Shown here piece after piece: positions 1 to 9,599 of a stretch of DNA of 64,000 nucleotides. The translations under genes and the position numbers were made by a program. Source of the DNA: CAWJAP01 sp963834365 (lineage in GTDB: Bacteria > Acidobacteriota > Vicinamibacteria > Vicinamibacterales > Vicinamibacteraceae); NCBI GenBank assembly GCA_963834365.1, contig CAWIBS010000030.1:62001-126000 (forward strand), written 5' to 3'. Numbering within the stretch: the first letter of the stretch is position 1; each line of letters opens with the position of its first letter. Under the pieces are notes generated by a model that made no database searches, was not told the origin of the DNA, and saw nothing but the letters and a program-made list of their open reading frames with translations.

Positions 1-1
1 C

Positions 2-1717
2 GTGCTGATGGGCGAGGGCCTCTATCGCAAGCCGGACGCGGTGCTGGTCGTCGTGGACGCGTGCAACCTCACGCGCAACCTGATGCTGGTCGGCGAGCTG
101 CTGCAGTTCGACGAGCCGGTCGTCGTCGCGCTGAACATGGTGGACATCGCCCAGCGCCGGGGGCTGAGCCTCGATGCGAAGGCGCTGGCGGCGCAGCTCG
201 GCTGCCCTGTCGTCCCGATCGTGGCGCGGCGTGGCGAGAATCTCGCGCGGTTGCAGGCGGCGCTGACGGACGTGCTGACGGGCGGCGATGATGCCGTTCG
301 AGACCGCACGAGGCCGCCGGAGCAGCTGGAGCAGTGGGCTGATCGGCTGGTCGAGACGAGCGTGAGCGGCATCGGCGAGGCCACCGACACGCTCACCGAG
401 CGGCTCGACCGGACGTTCACGCACCCGGTGTTCGGCGTGCTCGTGTTCGCCGTGATCATGGGCGGCATGTTCTGGACGCTGTTCGCGCTCGCGACGCTGC
501 CGATGGATCTCATCGAAGCCACCTTCGCGTGGCTCGGCGGAGTCGTGGGAGAGACGCTTCCCGCGGGGCCGATTCGCGATCTCGCGGCCGACGGCATCAT
601 CGGCGGGATTGCGGGATCGGTCGTGTTCCTCCCGCAGATCTGCCTGCTCTTCTTCCTGATCAGCATGCTCGAAGACACCGGCTATCTCGCCCGGGCTGCC
701 TTCGTCATGGATCGGCTGCTCTGCAGGTTCGGCCTGCCGGGACACGCGTTCGTCCCGCTCCTCTCCAGCCATGCGTGCGCGCTGCCGGGCATCATGGCGG
801 CGCGGCTCATTCCGGATCGACGGGATCGGCTGGCCACGATCCTCGTCGCGCCACTCATGAGCTGCTCGGCGCGGCTGCCCGTCTACGTGCTGCTCACGAG
901 CATGCTCTTCGTGGGCCAACCACTGCTGGCCGGCCTGGCCTTCGCGGCGTGCTATCTCGCGGGCGGTACCGCGGCCCTCGTCAGCGCGCTCGTCATACGC
1001 CGCACGCTCGTGCCCGGCAGCGCGCGGCCGATGGTCCTCGAACTGCCCTCCTACAAGCTGCCGTCGCTCTTGAACGCCGTCGTCTCCGCACGCGATCAGG
1101 CGGTGGCCTTCCTGAAGAACGCCGGCACGGTCATCATGGCGATCTGCGTCGTGATGTGGTGGCTGAGCGCGTATCCGCGTGCCGGCGTCCCGGCCGAAGC
1201 GACCTCGCTGCGGGCGCAGGCGGCGGCTGCGACAACGGTGACGGAAGCGCAGGCACTGAACGCCGAAGCCGGTACGCTAGAGGCGCGGGCCCAGCAGGCG
1301 CACAGCTTCGCCGGCCGGCTGGGGCGCTTTGCACAGCCCGTCTTCGCGCCGCTCGGCTACGATTGGCAGCTGACGGTCGGCATGCTCACGAGCTTCCTGG
1401 CGCGCGAGGTCTTCGTCTCGACCATGTCGGTGCTGCTCGGCGGGACGGACGATCCGGACCTCGAGGATCGGGGGGTCATCGAGCGGATCCGGACCGCGAC
1501 GCGCGATGACGGGACGCGGCTGTTCACGCCGGCGACGTCAGCGAGCGTGCTGGTGTTCTTCGTGCTGGCGATGCAGTGCCTGTCCACGCTCACGGTGACG
1601 CGGCAGGAGACCGGCGCGCTTCGCTGGGCCGGCGTCCAGTTCGCGTACATGTCGGTGCTCGCCTATGTCTCGGCGTTCGTCACATATCAGGGGCTCACCG
1701 CGCTCGGGGTAGGCTGA
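2..1717 (+). CDS. feoB: Ferrous iron transporter FeoB, 5'-truncated by window edge
   Basis: Inner-membrane GTP-dependent Fe(II) importer. The open frame runs off the left edge, so the first GTPase motifs (G1-G3) are missing. The G4 motif NMVD is visible near residue 46 of the fragment, followed by the rest of the G domain and a helical spacer. Two Gate-type membrane blocks follow, with the conserved stretches FLPQICLLFFLISMLEDTGY and GHAFVPLLSSHACALPGIMA. An Ala/Glu/Gln-rich segment of about 45 residues sits between later membrane helices and looks like a soluble helical insertion. The fragment is 571 residues of a protein usually 650-800 long. A small FeoB-partner-like gene follows 6 bases downstream, which fits a feo operon; any feoA would lie outside the window. 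The assignment is secure; only the start is unknown. Confidence 0.96.
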   Translation: MLMGEGLYRKPDAVLVVVDACNLTRNLMLVGELLQFDEPVVVALNMVDIAQRRGLSLDAKALAAQLGCPVVPIVARRGENLARLQAALTDVLTGGDDAVRDRTRPPEQLEQWADRLVETSVSGIGEATDTLTERLDRTFTHPVFGVLVFAVIMGGMFWTLFALATLPMDLIEATFAWLGGVVGETLPAGPIRDLAADGIIGGIAGSVVFLPQICLLFFLISMLEDTGYLARAAFVMDRLLCRFGLPGHAFVPLLSSHACALPGIMAARLIPDRRDRLATILVAPLMSCSARLPVYVLLTSMLFVGQPLLAGLAFAACYLAGGTAALVSALVIRRTLVPGSARPMVLELPSYKLPSLLNAVVSARDQAVAFLKNAGTVIMAICVVMWWLSAYPRAGVPAEATSLRAQAAAATTVTEAQALNAEAGTLEARAQQAHSFAGRLGRFAQPVFAPLGYDWQLTVGMLTSFLAREVFVSTMSVLLGGTDDPDLEDRGVIERIRTATRDDGTRLFTPATSASVLVFFVLAMQCLSTLTVTRQETGALRWAGVQFAYMSVLAYVSAFVTYQGLTALGVG

Positions 1718-1723
1718 AGGGCA

Positions 1724-1969
1724 ATGCCGATCTGGGACTGGCAGTTCCTCACTGTGTCCACCGTGGCAGCCGGCGCGCTGTGGGTCATCGTGCGCCGCAT
1801 TCTGCCAGGGCGATCGCCGCGCGGTAGCGGCACTGCCACTCCGGCGTGCCCAACCTGTCCGGTTCATCCTGAATCGGCGAGTACGACGAGTCGGCGCACT
1901 GCAACGACGCCGGTCGTGTCGTTGACGGACCTCCGCGCGTCGGCACGGGCCAAGCCAGGTCGCCGCTGA
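1724..1969 (+). CDS. Small FeoB-associated Cys-rich membrane protein
   Basis: An 81-residue protein starting at an ATG 6 bases after the feoB stop. It has one N-terminal membrane helix (about residues 6-25, VSTVAAGALWVIVRRIL) and then a CPTCP motif at residues 42-46. Small membrane proteins with a vicinal Cys motif next to feoB are known as FeoB-associated Cys-rich proteins and are thought to help ferrous iron handling. The remainder is low-complexity Ser/Thr/Arg-rich sequence with no recognisable fold. The call rests on position, size and the Cys pair, so it is moderately sure. Bases 1970-2046, after this gene, hold nothing I can identify. Confidence 0.6.
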   Translation: MPIWDWQFLTVSTVAAGALWVIVRRILPGRSPRGSGTATPACPTCPVHPESASTTSRRTATTPVVSLTDLRASARAKPGRR

Positions 1970-2046
1970 GCCGACGGGATCGCGGTGCTTGCCCAAGCCC
2001 TGCACGCCCGCGACCATCGCCCGCGCCGTGCGTGAAATGCTCGAAG

Positions 2047-3327
2047 TCACGGTCTGAACAGATAGTCGAGCACCACGGTGCTCATCGCGCGGACCCCGAT
2101 CGGGAGCGCGTCCTCGTCGATGTCGAAGTACTCCGTGTGCACCATGGCCGTGATCTTCTTCGCGGCGTTCCCTACGCCGAGAAAGAAGAACAGCCCGGGC
2201 ACCTTCTGCTGGTAGTAGGCGAAATCCTCGGCGCCCATCTGCGGCGGCGGCGAGACGAGGCGGTCCTGGCCGACGACCGACGCCAGGGCGGGCAGCGACG
2301 CCGTCGTGAGGTCCGGATCGTTGTACGTCACCGGGGCGCCCTCGTCGTAGACGAGCTCGTAGGTCGCGCCGTATGCGGATGTGAGCCCCTTCAGGATGGC
2401 GTGCATGCGATCCCGCATGAAAGCCGGTCCATCCTTGGTCAGGGTGCGGACGGTGCCTTCCATCTGCACGCTGTCCGCAATGATGTTGAAGCGGTTGCCG
2501 CCGCGGATGGCGCCGACGGAAATCACCGCTGGCTCGGCGGCGTTGCGCTGCCGGCTGACGATCGTCTGGAACGCCATGATCACCTGGGCGGCAATGGGCA
2601 GCGGATCGACGCCCGTGTGCGGGTAGGCGCCGTGGGTCTTCTTGCCGGTGATCGTGAGGGTGAAGCGATCGCTGGCAGCCATCGCGGCGCCGGAGTTGTA
2701 GCCGATCCGCCCGACTTCGATCTGCGGCAGCACGTGCAGCCCGAAAACGGCATCCGGCCTCGGGCTGGTCAGCACGCCGTCGTCCAGCATCCGCAGGGCC
2801 CCGGTCCTGCCGCCGTCCGGATCCCCTTCCTCGGCCGGCTGGAAGAACATGACCACCGTCCCGGGAATCTCGCTCCGCAGCGCCGCGAAGACCTCCGCCA
2901 CGCCGAGCCCGATCGCGACGTGCGCGTCGTGGCCGCACGCGTGCTTGACGTTCGGCACGGTCGACTTGTAGGGCACGTCGATCAGCTCCGGAATCGGCAG
3001 CGCATCCATGTCGGCGCGCACGCCGACGATGCGTCCGGGCTTGCCACCCTTGAGGACACCGACGACACCCGTGACACCGATTCCGGTGCGGACGTCATCG
3101 AACTTCAGTTGCCGCAAGCGATCCGCGATGAGACCCGCGGTCCGCTTCTCGCGCAACCCCAGCTCCGGATGTTGATGCACGTCCCGGCGGGTGGCGACGA
3201 GCCGCGGTTGCAGCGCCGCGGTGGCCGCGTCGAGTCTGCTCCGGAGGGCGGCGGGAACGCTCACCGACTGCGCCGCGGCCGGTGACGCGAACGTGAGACA
3301 CAGGAAGGCGGCAAGGGCACGATACAT
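2047..3327 (-). CDS. Secreted M20 family amidohydrolase
   Basis: A metal-dependent amidohydrolase of the M20D/IAA-amino-acid hydrolase type that cleaves N-acyl amino acid amide bonds, probably in the periplasm. The chosen ATG gives MYRALAAFLCLTFASPAAAQ, a clear signal peptide; another ATG lies four codons upstream. Visible family signatures are RRDVHQHPELGLRE, the metal-site region GVRADMDALPI, HACGHDAHVA with its metal-binding Cys and His, and FFQPAEEG with the catalytic Glu. The C-terminal MGAEDFAYYQQKVPG is typical of the family. Length (426 residues) is normal and the frame is intact. It converges on the feo genes and shows no operon partner. Confidence 0.9.
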   Translation of the reverse strand: MYRALAAFLCLTFASPAAAQSVSVPAALRSRLDAATAALQPRLVATRRDVHQHPELGLREKRTAGLIADRLRQLKFDDVRTGIGVTGVVGVLKGGKPGRIVGVRADMDALPIPELIDVPYKSTVPNVKHACGHDAHVAIGLGVAEVFAALRSEIPGTVVMFFQPAEEGDPDGGRTGALRMLDDGVLTSPRPDAVFGLHVLPQIEVGRIGYNSGAAMAASDRFTLTITGKKTHGAYPHTGVDPLPIAAQVIMAFQTIVSRQRNAAEPAVISVGAIRGGNRFNIIADSVQMEGTVRTLTKDGPAFMRDRMHAILKGLTSAYGATYELVYDEGAPVTYNDPDLTTASLPALASVVGQDRLVSPPPQMGAEDFAYYQQKVPGLFFFLGVGNAAKKITAMVHTEYFDIDEDALPIGVRAMSTVVLDYLFRP

Positions 3328-3375
3328 GCCGCCTAGCATAGGCGATTGACGGATCCGCGAGTGGCGGGCCGCGCC

Positions 3376-3735
3376 TCACGCGGCGTGTGGCGTCCGGCCG
3401 TAGCGCTGCGTCGCGTAGCCGACGATCAGCCCGAGCACGGAGCCGGGCAGGACGATCTGCCAGAAGTAGTAATTGCCGTCCGACGCCGGAAAGGCTCCGA
3501 TCAGGGCCGCAAACGCGGCGCCCGCAACCAGCCCCGCCACGAGGCCCATCGCGAGCGACTGCACCTTGTTGGCGAACCAGCCCACGAGCACGCCGACGAT
3601 CAGGCCCTTGAAGGTCGAGCCGATCACAATCCCGAGAATCTCGGGCCGCAGGTCGGGTGCGGAGACCAGCGCCGTCAGACCGTCGAAGATTCCCAGGATC
3701 GCGCCGAGCATCAGGCCGAGAATGGGTTTGCTCAC
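3376..3735 (-). CDS. Small polytopic membrane protein of unknown function
   Basis: A 119-residue, glycine- and alanine-rich protein with about four predicted membrane helices (GLMLGAILGIFDGLTALV, ILGIVIGSTFKGLIVGVLVG, AMGLVAGLVAGAAFAALIG, IVLPGSVLGLIVGYA). The GTG start giving MSKPILG is preferred over the longer upstream reading because GAGGAG lies 8 bases before it and the upstream residues are polar. I do not recognise a named family. The only evidence of function is the membrane topology. It ends about 50 bases from the M20 hydrolase start and may be cotranscribed with it. Confidence 0.65.
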   Translation of the reverse strand: MSKPILGLMLGAILGIFDGLTALVSAPDLRPEILGIVIGSTFKGLIVGVLVGWFANKVQSLAMGLVAGLVAGAAFAALIGAFPASDGNYYFWQIVLPGSVLGLIVGYATQRYGRTPHAA

Positions 3736-3790
3736 GATTGAACTCCTCGTCGAAAAGTCGTACAGGGAAATCGCCCACGGCCTCGCCCGG

Positions 3791-3868
3791 GTCCGGCTGA
3801 AGCCGGACACTACGTCAACCAGTCGCCCAGTCGCCCAGTCGCCCAGCAGATCCGGCTGAAGCCGGACA
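3791..3868. repeat. Two REP-like palindromes flanking an 8-bp word array
   Basis: GTCCGGCTGAAGCCGGAC at 3791-3808 is a perfect palindrome around a GA loop. TCCGGCTGAAGCCGGA at 3851-3866 is a second copy, and both are followed by the same ACACTAC. Between them (3820-3846) the word CAGTCGCC is repeated about three times. The stretch lies between the start of the small membrane protein and the 3' end of the protein kinase. Bases 3869-4008 hold a degenerate third copy near 3905 and nothing else I can recognise. Confidence 0.8.
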
Positions 3869-4008
3869 CTACCCGTCGATGCGTGAACCAGAAGGCCAGG
3901 GTAAGGCTGGAAGCCGGACCCCGAAACGTCGAGGTGTGAACCAACGTCGTGTCTCAGCCGGACCCGTCACAAGGCTCCATTCAACATCGGGGTTCGGTCC
4001 TTTTCTGC

Positions 4009-5037
4009 TCAGCGTGAGCCAGCGGTATAGAGCGCGACGATGGCGCGCATCAGCAGATAGGCGACGACGAGCAGGATCGCCGTGCGATAGCTCCTGGCGA
4101 AGCGCACGGCCCGCTCGAGGATGCTCTCGCGGTAGGCGGCAATCGGCAGGCCGGCACGGTACCGGGCGACGTCATCGGCGATTGCGGCGGCGCCGGCATA
4201 ACGATCCTCCGGTCGGTCCGACAGGGCACGCGCGCAGATGGCCCGCAGGCGCCGGTCGATCCCGCGGGCGCGCAGCATGGCGGCACTCGTACCAGGTTCC
4301 CCGGTCATCGAGCCTGTCAGCACGGTCACGAGCAGCGCGCCGAGGCCGTACACGTCGCTGCGCTCGTCCACCGTGCCTCCGTCGCGCTGCTCGGGCGCCA
4401 TGAAGCCGGGAGTGCCCGCCACGGTGCCGGCGTCGGTTGGATGCTCGCCGCGCAATCGTCCCGGCTGAAGCGTCGGAGCGGCGGCGCGATCGTCCGGATC
4501 CTCACCGGAATGCCGACCGCCGACTTTCGACAGCCCCCAGTCGAGCACGAGCACCTCGCCGAAGCCGCCGACCATCACGTTCGACGGCTTGAGATCCCGG
4601 TGCAGCACGCCGCGGGCGTGCGCGAACGCGACCGTCTCGCAGATTCGCTCGAAGACGCGCAGGCGCTCGTCCAGACGTTCGACGCCGGCGAGGTGCTCGA
4701 GCAGTTGTTCGCCCCGCACCAGCTTCATGGCGTAGAACGCGCGCCCGTCGGGGAGCGTGCCCGTGTCGTGCACTGGAACGATCCCCGGATGTTCGAGACG
4801 GGCGAGTACACCGGCCTCCCGGCGGAGGCGCGCGTCGAGCTCGGCGTGCGCACCCGTGGCCGCCACGACCTTCAGCGCGACCTCGCGATCGAGCCCGCGG
4901 TCGTGGGCGACGTAGACCGCGCCCATGCCGCCGCGGCCGATCTCGCGGACGAGCGTATAACGCGTGCCCGTGACGTCGGGCCACGTGGCGGCCTGCTGGA
5001 GCCGCCGCACCGCGCCGTCCGACAGCCAGCCGCTCAC
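4009..5037 (-). CDS. Membrane-anchored Ser/Thr protein kinase
   Basis: A Hanks-type kinase of 342 residues. The glycine loop GRGGMGAVY is at about 35-42, the ATP-binding Lys in EVALKV is K56, the catalytic loop HRDLKPSN has D148, and the metal-binding motif is DWG rather than DFG at D166, a substitution seen in this subgroup. APE is represented by FMAPEQRDGG. A single C-terminal membrane helix (TAILLVVAYLLMRAIVALY) leaves the catalytic domain in the cytoplasm with almost no external sensor. The GTG start overlaps the stop of the upstream sigma factor by four bases, so the two are translationally coupled. The kinase probably acts with, or on, that sigma factor, as in ECF/kinase pairs of Planctomycetes and Acidobacteria; the partnership is inferred from position. 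Confidence 0.92.
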   Translation of the reverse strand: MSGWLSDGAVRRLQQAATWPDVTGTRYTLVREIGRGGMGAVYVAHDRGLDREVALKVVAATGAHAELDARLRREAGVLARLEHPGIVPVHDTGTLPDGRAFYAMKLVRGEQLLEHLAGVERLDERLRVFERICETVAFAHARGVLHRDLKPSNVMVGGFGEVLVLDWGLSKVGGRHSGEDPDDRAAAPTLQPGRLRGEHPTDAGTVAGTPGFMAPEQRDGGTVDERSDVYGLGALLVTVLTGSMTGEPGTSAAMLRARGIDRRLRAICARALSDRPEDRYAGAAAIADDVARYRAGLPIAAYRESILERAVRFARSYRTAILLVVAYLLMRAIVALYTAGSR

Positions 5038-5763
5038 ACGTCGCCTGCTTCGATCCCGAGAATCTCCCTGGCCTCTTCCCGATACTCCGCGTCGCTGCCG
5101 GCGAGATCGCGAAGCGCCGCGAGCACGGCGGCGCGGAAGCGCCGCCGAACGGCGGCCAGATGATTCGTCACCTGTGTGACCGGCAGGCCGAACTCGTCCG
5201 CCAGCGCCGCGTAGGTGAGACCCTCCTCCGCCCCGAGGTCGTAGCGCTCGAACAGCGCGAACTGCACCGTCCGCCCCGCGCGGGCACTTTCTGCGCGGAC
5301 GTCCTCGACCGCACGAACGAACAACGCCCGTGTCACCTCCTGGCGGAAGAACTGGTCGAAGTCGGGGTCGGTCGCCGGCTCGTGACGCACCAGCTCACCC
5401 TCGGCCGTCTCGAAGTCGAGCGGCAGGAGCCGTCCCGCGCCGCGCTTCTGCCGGCTGGCGGCCTTCAGCTGATTCTGGACGAACCGGTCGAGACAGACCC
5501 GCAGGAAGGTGCGGAAGCGCGCCTTCTGCGGATCGAACCGGTCGAAGAACTGTTTCTCGAACGCCGTCGCGAGAAATGACTGGGTCGCGTCCTCGGCGTC
5601 CTCGGCGCTGAAGCGCCAGCGGAGACGCAGGTACTTGTAGACCGGTTTCCAGTACAGACGCGACCAGCGTCTCGTACGCCCGCTCGCGCGTCGGCCCGTC
5701 ATCGCTCTTGATGCGGGCGAGCACCGAGGCACGCGTGAGCGGAAACGAGGGGCTGTGGGGCAC
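5034..5763 (-). CDS. ECF-type RNA polymerase sigma factor paired with a kinase (one frameshift)
   Basis: A sigma-70 family factor of about 240 residues. The reading starts at 5763 with MPHSPSFPLTRASVLARIKS and runs to ETLVAS. It continues one frame over with YWKPVYKYLRLRWRFS, the region-2 core typical of ECF factors linked to protein kinases, then AEDAEDATQSFLATAFEK. Region 4 is the C-terminal helix-turn-helix LTYAALADEFGLPVTQVTNH. The frame change lies at about 5652-5655 beside a GTAC. The whole span is 730 bases (3n+1), so one surplus base explains it. The stop overlaps the GTG of the downstream kinase gene. Such pairs are thought to be regulated by phosphorylation instead of an anti-sigma factor, and no anti-sigma gene is visible here. 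Confidence 0.85.
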
Positions 5764-5767
5764 TTCA

Positions 5768-6027
5768 GTCAGGGCTGCGGACTACGGGCTACTGGCTACG
5801 GGGCTTGTGAAGCATTCTGCCGGGCCCGCAGCCTGCAGCCCGTAGCCTGCGGTCGGGGTTTGTCTTCAGTCTTTGGTCTTTGGTCCTGGCGGCGGGGCTG
5901 AAGCCCCGCCCTACCGAATTTGAGGTACCCCTCGTCGGTAGGCCGGACCTTCAGGTCCGGCGAGCCCGGGCTTCGGTCTTCAGTCTTCGGTCTTTGGTCT
6001 TTGGTCGTTGGTCGTTGGTCGTTGGTC
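5768..6027. repeat. Composite repeat: word-array hairpin, two REP palindromes, word array
   Basis: This 260-base gap holds no gene. From left to right it shows four parts. First, an inverted repeat built of 7-bp words such as GGCTACG/GGACTAC, with arms at about 5773-5803 and 5821-5856. Second, a short run of GTCTTTG words. Third, two palindromes, GGCGGGGCTGAAGCCCCGCC (5891-5910) and GCCGGACCTTCAGGTCCGGC (5942-5961), whose inner flanks CCTACCG and CGGTAGG are also complementary. Fourth, a run of GGTCTTCG/GTCTTTG/GTCGTTG words at 5971-6027. The first hairpin is a reverse-complement copy of the units at 10143-10390, and the palindrome pair recurs at 60211-60281. Confidence 0.85.
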
Positions 6028-6030
6028 ACC

Positions 6031-6699
6031 TCATGGGAGCGGCGTCACGTCCAGGCGCGTGACGTGCAGATTCACGTCCGGATCCACCCGCAGCCCCACC
6101 GTTCCGTCGTGGGAGGCCGAGGGCGTCGTTGTCGCAACCTGCTGTCCGTTGACGAGAAGGCGTACCTGGGTCCCGTCCACTTCGACCGCGAGGACGTTCT
6201 TCACCGGCTTGTCCGGCGAGCTGGGGACGACCGCCGGGTGCCGCGCCCCCTTCGAGCCGCCCGCGTAGCTGCCCTTCACGAAGTGCGCATGGTTCAGCGT
6301 CCCCTCGCGGCTGAGCAGCCAGGCCCAGTAGTCGGGCCCTCCGGCCTGATCGTCGAGCTGCTGCCCGCCGTAGAACAGGCCGTGCCAGCCTTCGCTCTTG
6401 CCCGGAAACAGGAAGATCTCCGCCTCGACACGAAAGCGTCCGGTGGCCTTCTTCTCCGGGTGATAGAGAATCGTTCCGGGCCCGGTCGTGATGTGCCACC
6501 CGGGTGGCATCTTCACGAAATAGAGGGTCTGGGCGCTCGCACGGTCGCCCGTCGCCGCCGCAGCCGGTTCGTCGTGCCGGACAATCCAATCTGCCGGCCG
6601 CTCGAGCTCTTGCGCAGGCGCCGGTTTTTCCGCTGGCTTTTCCTGCAGTGCGGCGACCAGCGTCACCGCCGCCAGCGTCCATGCCGTGAACCAAGTCAT
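6031..6699 (-). CDS. Secreted protein with a lectin/glucanase-like (DUF1080-type) fold
   Basis: A 222-residue protein with an N-terminal signal peptide (MTWFTAWTLAAVTLVAALQ), a short Pro/Ala/Glu linker, then one compact beta-rich domain. Segments such as GRFRVEAEIFLFPGKSEGWH, YWAWLLSREG, NVLAVEVDGTQVRLLVNGQQ and GTVGLRVDPDVNLHVTRLDV are typical of concanavalin-like domains related to DUF1080, which bind or cleave carbohydrates in the periplasm or outside the cell. No catalytic residue pair can be named by eye, so an enzyme activity is not claimed. It is divergent from the large BNR-repeat gene that starts at 6840. Confidence 0.65.
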   Translation of the reverse strand: MTWFTAWTLAAVTLVAALQEKPAEKPAPAQELERPADWIVRHDEPAAAATGDRASAQTLYFVKMPPGWHITTGPGTILYHPEKKATGRFRVEAEIFLFPGKSEGWHGLFYGGQQLDDQAGGPDYWAWLLSREGTLNHAHFVKGSYAGGSKGARHPAVVPSSPDKPVKNVLAVEVDGTQVRLLVNGQQVATTTPSASHDGTVGLRVDPDVNLHVTRLDVTPLP

Positions 6700-6839
6700 C
6701 TCGCCTCCATCGTTCTCTCACCCCTGACCTCGGGCCCCGTGAGCCTGTGTCCTGAGCCTCTGTTGTCCTTCGCCCGGCAAGTGTGTACCACAAACGGCTG
6801 TGGTACGATTCCGGACGCCTGCCGGCGAAGTCTCGCCTC

Positions 6840-9597
6840 ATGCTCCGACGGTCGTCCCGCCTGACAAAACTGGGCCATGTCACGCTCGTCGTGGTGACGT
6901 GCGCCGCCACGGTGGCGGGTCAGAAGGCCGCCCCGCCCCTGTTCACGTCCGATCTCCTCTCCGGCCTGTCTCTGCGGACCATCGGTCCGGCTGCGGTGAG
7001 CGGCCGCGTCGTCGACCTCGCCGTGGTGGAGTCGGACCCCTCGATCTTCTACGCAGCCACGGCGGCCGGCGGTGTGTGGAAGACGACCAACAGCGGTGTG
7101 GCTTTCGAGCCGGTCTTCGAGCACGAGCGTGTCCACTCGATCGGCGCCGTGGCCGTGTCGCAGCAACAGCCGGAGATCGTCTGGGTCGGCACAGGGGAAG
7201 CGACGAACCACCCGAGCAGCTCGTGGGGTGACGGCGTTTACAGGTCCACCGATGCGGGCCGGAGCTGGCAGCATGCCGGGCTCCGCGATACGAAGCACAT
7301 CGGCCGCATCGCGATTCATCCCACCAACGCCGACATCGTCTTCGTCGCCGCGCTCGGGCACCTGTGGGGACCGAACCGCGAGCGCGGACTGTTCAAGTCC
7401 GTAGACGGGGGCGCGACGTGGCGCAACGTGCTCTTCGTGGACAACGACACCGGCGTCGCCGATGTCGCCATTGATCCGGCCGACGCGAAGATCATGTTCG
7501 CCGCCGCCTATCAGCGGCGCCGGCGTGCATGGGGCTTTCACGGCGGGGGCCCCGGCAGTGCGCTCTACAAGTCGATCGACGGCGGCGATACGTGGACGAA
7601 GCTGGTGAAGGATCTCCCTGAAGGAGACCAGGGCCGGATCGGCATCACCGTCTCACGCGGGGATCAGCCGGTCGTCTACGCCCGCATCGAGCAGGGCCTG
7701 CGCTACGACGCCGTGGACGCATATGCGGAGCGGCGCGCCGGCATCTACCGATCGGTCGATCGCGGCGAAACCTGGGAGCGCATGGGCGACTGGAATCCGC
7801 GCCCCACGGCCGCGAGCCAGATACGCGTCGACCCGAACGATGCGGAGCGCGTTTACCTGACGGGCACGTTCAGCTTCTCCAGCGACGCCGGCCGGACCTT
7901 CGAGATGGACCGCGCGTCTTCGGGCGCCGGCGACCAGGTGCTGTGGATCAATCCGCGCGACTCTCGCCACCTGATCAGGGGCGGCGGCGCCGGCATTGCC
8001 ATCTCGCGTGATCGCGGCGAAACCTGGACCAACACGGCACCGCTGCCGGCCACTGAGGTCTCTCGCGTGAGCGTGGACATGCGACAGCCGTTCTGGGTGT
8101 ACGCGGGCCTCGAGACGCACGGCAGCTGGGCGGGGCCGAGCAGCCCGCCCGTCGATCAGGGCAGCGGTGGCGAATGGATCCGAACCGGCGACGGCGACGG
8201 CTTCGCCAACGTGATCGACCCGAGCGACAACCGCACGCTCTACACCAGCTCCCAGTTCCTCGGCCTTTCGCGACTGGACGTGGTCACGGGCGAGCGCACG
8301 TCGATCAGGCCCGGCGATTCGAAGGATCACGCGGACGGACGGCGGAACTGGGAAGCCTGGAGCCGGCCGCTCCTTTCACAGGATCGCGCGCACACCAGGG
8401 CCGGGGCCAACCGGGACGCGCCGGTGATCGTCTCGCCGCACGATCCGAAGACCATCTATGCCGCGACGACGGACCTCTGGCGATCGTCACGATCGCGGCC
8501 GCACCTGGGCCACGCTCGGCAACCGGACGACGAGTGTCGATCGCACGACGTTACGCGTGATGACCCAGCTGCCCACCGAGACGACCCTGTCGCTCGACGA
8601 TGGGGCGCCTTACTATCCGACGATTTCGGCCGTCGCGGAGTCTCCCGTCCAGAAGGGAGTGCTGTTCGTCGGCACTGACGACGGGAACGTTCAATTGTCG
8701 CGCGACACCGGCCGCACGTGGCTGACCATCGCCAACCGCTTCCCGGACCTGCCGAAGGCGAGCTACGTCTCGGCGATCGAGATGTCGCGGCTGGACGTGC
8801 AGAAGGTGTACGTCGCATTCGACAACCATCGCAACGACGACTACACCAGCTACCTGTATCGCACGACCGACGGTGGCACCACCTGGGAAGCCATCGACGG
8901 CGACCTGCCGTCGGAGCGTGTCATCCACGTCGTCCGGGAGGATCCGAAGAACCCTGCTGTCCTCTACGTGGGAACCGCGCTCGGGGCCTACGTCTCGGCG
9001 GATTCCGGATCCCACTGGGTCGAGCTCGAGCTGAACCTGCCGCGCGTCGCCGTGCACGACCTCGTCGTGCATCCTCGCGACAACGATCTGGTCCTGGCGA
9101 CGCACGGCCGCGGGATCTGGATCCTCGACAATCTCTCGGCGATCCAGGGGCTGACGCCCGAGGTGCTCGCTTCCGACGCGCACCTCTTCCCGATCGAGCC
9201 GGCCGAGAGCGTCCGTCAGGTCCCGCCGACGGCCGCTGCTGACGACGCGGCCTCCCGGCCAGCTGGCGCGCCCGCGGGCGCGATTATGGATTACTACCTG
9301 CGCAGCGCAGCGGACGCAGTTGCGCTGACCGTTCACGATTCCGCCGGCCGTCTGGTGGCGACGGTCGATGCAGCCGGTCGACGCGGCGTGAACCGTGCCG
9401 AGTGGAATCTCGGCTCCGCCGGCGCCGCGGTCGCGCCGGGCACGTATACCGTGCGTCTCGCCGTGCGCGGCCAGACGTTCGATCGTCCGCTCGTCGTCTC
9501 GGACCCTGTTCGGCCCGTCGATCGGGACGCAGCCCTCCGCGCGGATCGAAGGGCTGCCGCGATGGCCGCTGAGGGCGGCCGAGCAAGAAGAGACTGA
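6840..9597 (+). CDS. Secreted VPS10/BNR-repeat beta-propeller protein (one frameshift)
   Basis: A large exported protein of about 918 residues. The ATG at 6840 gives a signal peptide ending near VVTCAATVAGQ; an earlier in-frame ATG would leave a long polar leader. The body is a series of sialidase-like Asp-box/BNR repeats (SSWGDGVYRSTDAGRSWQH, RGLFKSVDGGATW, ALYKSIDGGDTW, GIYRSVDRGETW, IAISRDRGETW, TTDGGTTWEAIDG) that form one or two propellers, as in the sortilin/VPS10-like proteins abundant in Acidobacteria. The frame changes at about 8485, inside another Asp-box (DRGRTWATLGN). The span is 3n+1. The C-terminal part, about residues 820-890, looks like an Ig-like domain (AEWNLGSAGAAVAPGTYTVR) and seems short compared with relatives. 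A role in binding or processing of extracellular polymer or peptide is only a guess. Confidence 0.85.
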
Positions 9598-9599
9598 CC

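Noticed and set aside
1538..2938. Long 466-residue open frame on the minus strand overlapping feoB end and the M20 hydrolase
   Set aside because: It is Arg/Gly-rich shadow coding of the M20 gene in another frame, with no conserved motif.
4009..5037. Kinase inactive because DFG is replaced by DWG
   Set aside because: The Asp is kept and the glycine loop, Lys and HRD motifs are all intact; DWG occurs in related bacterial kinases.
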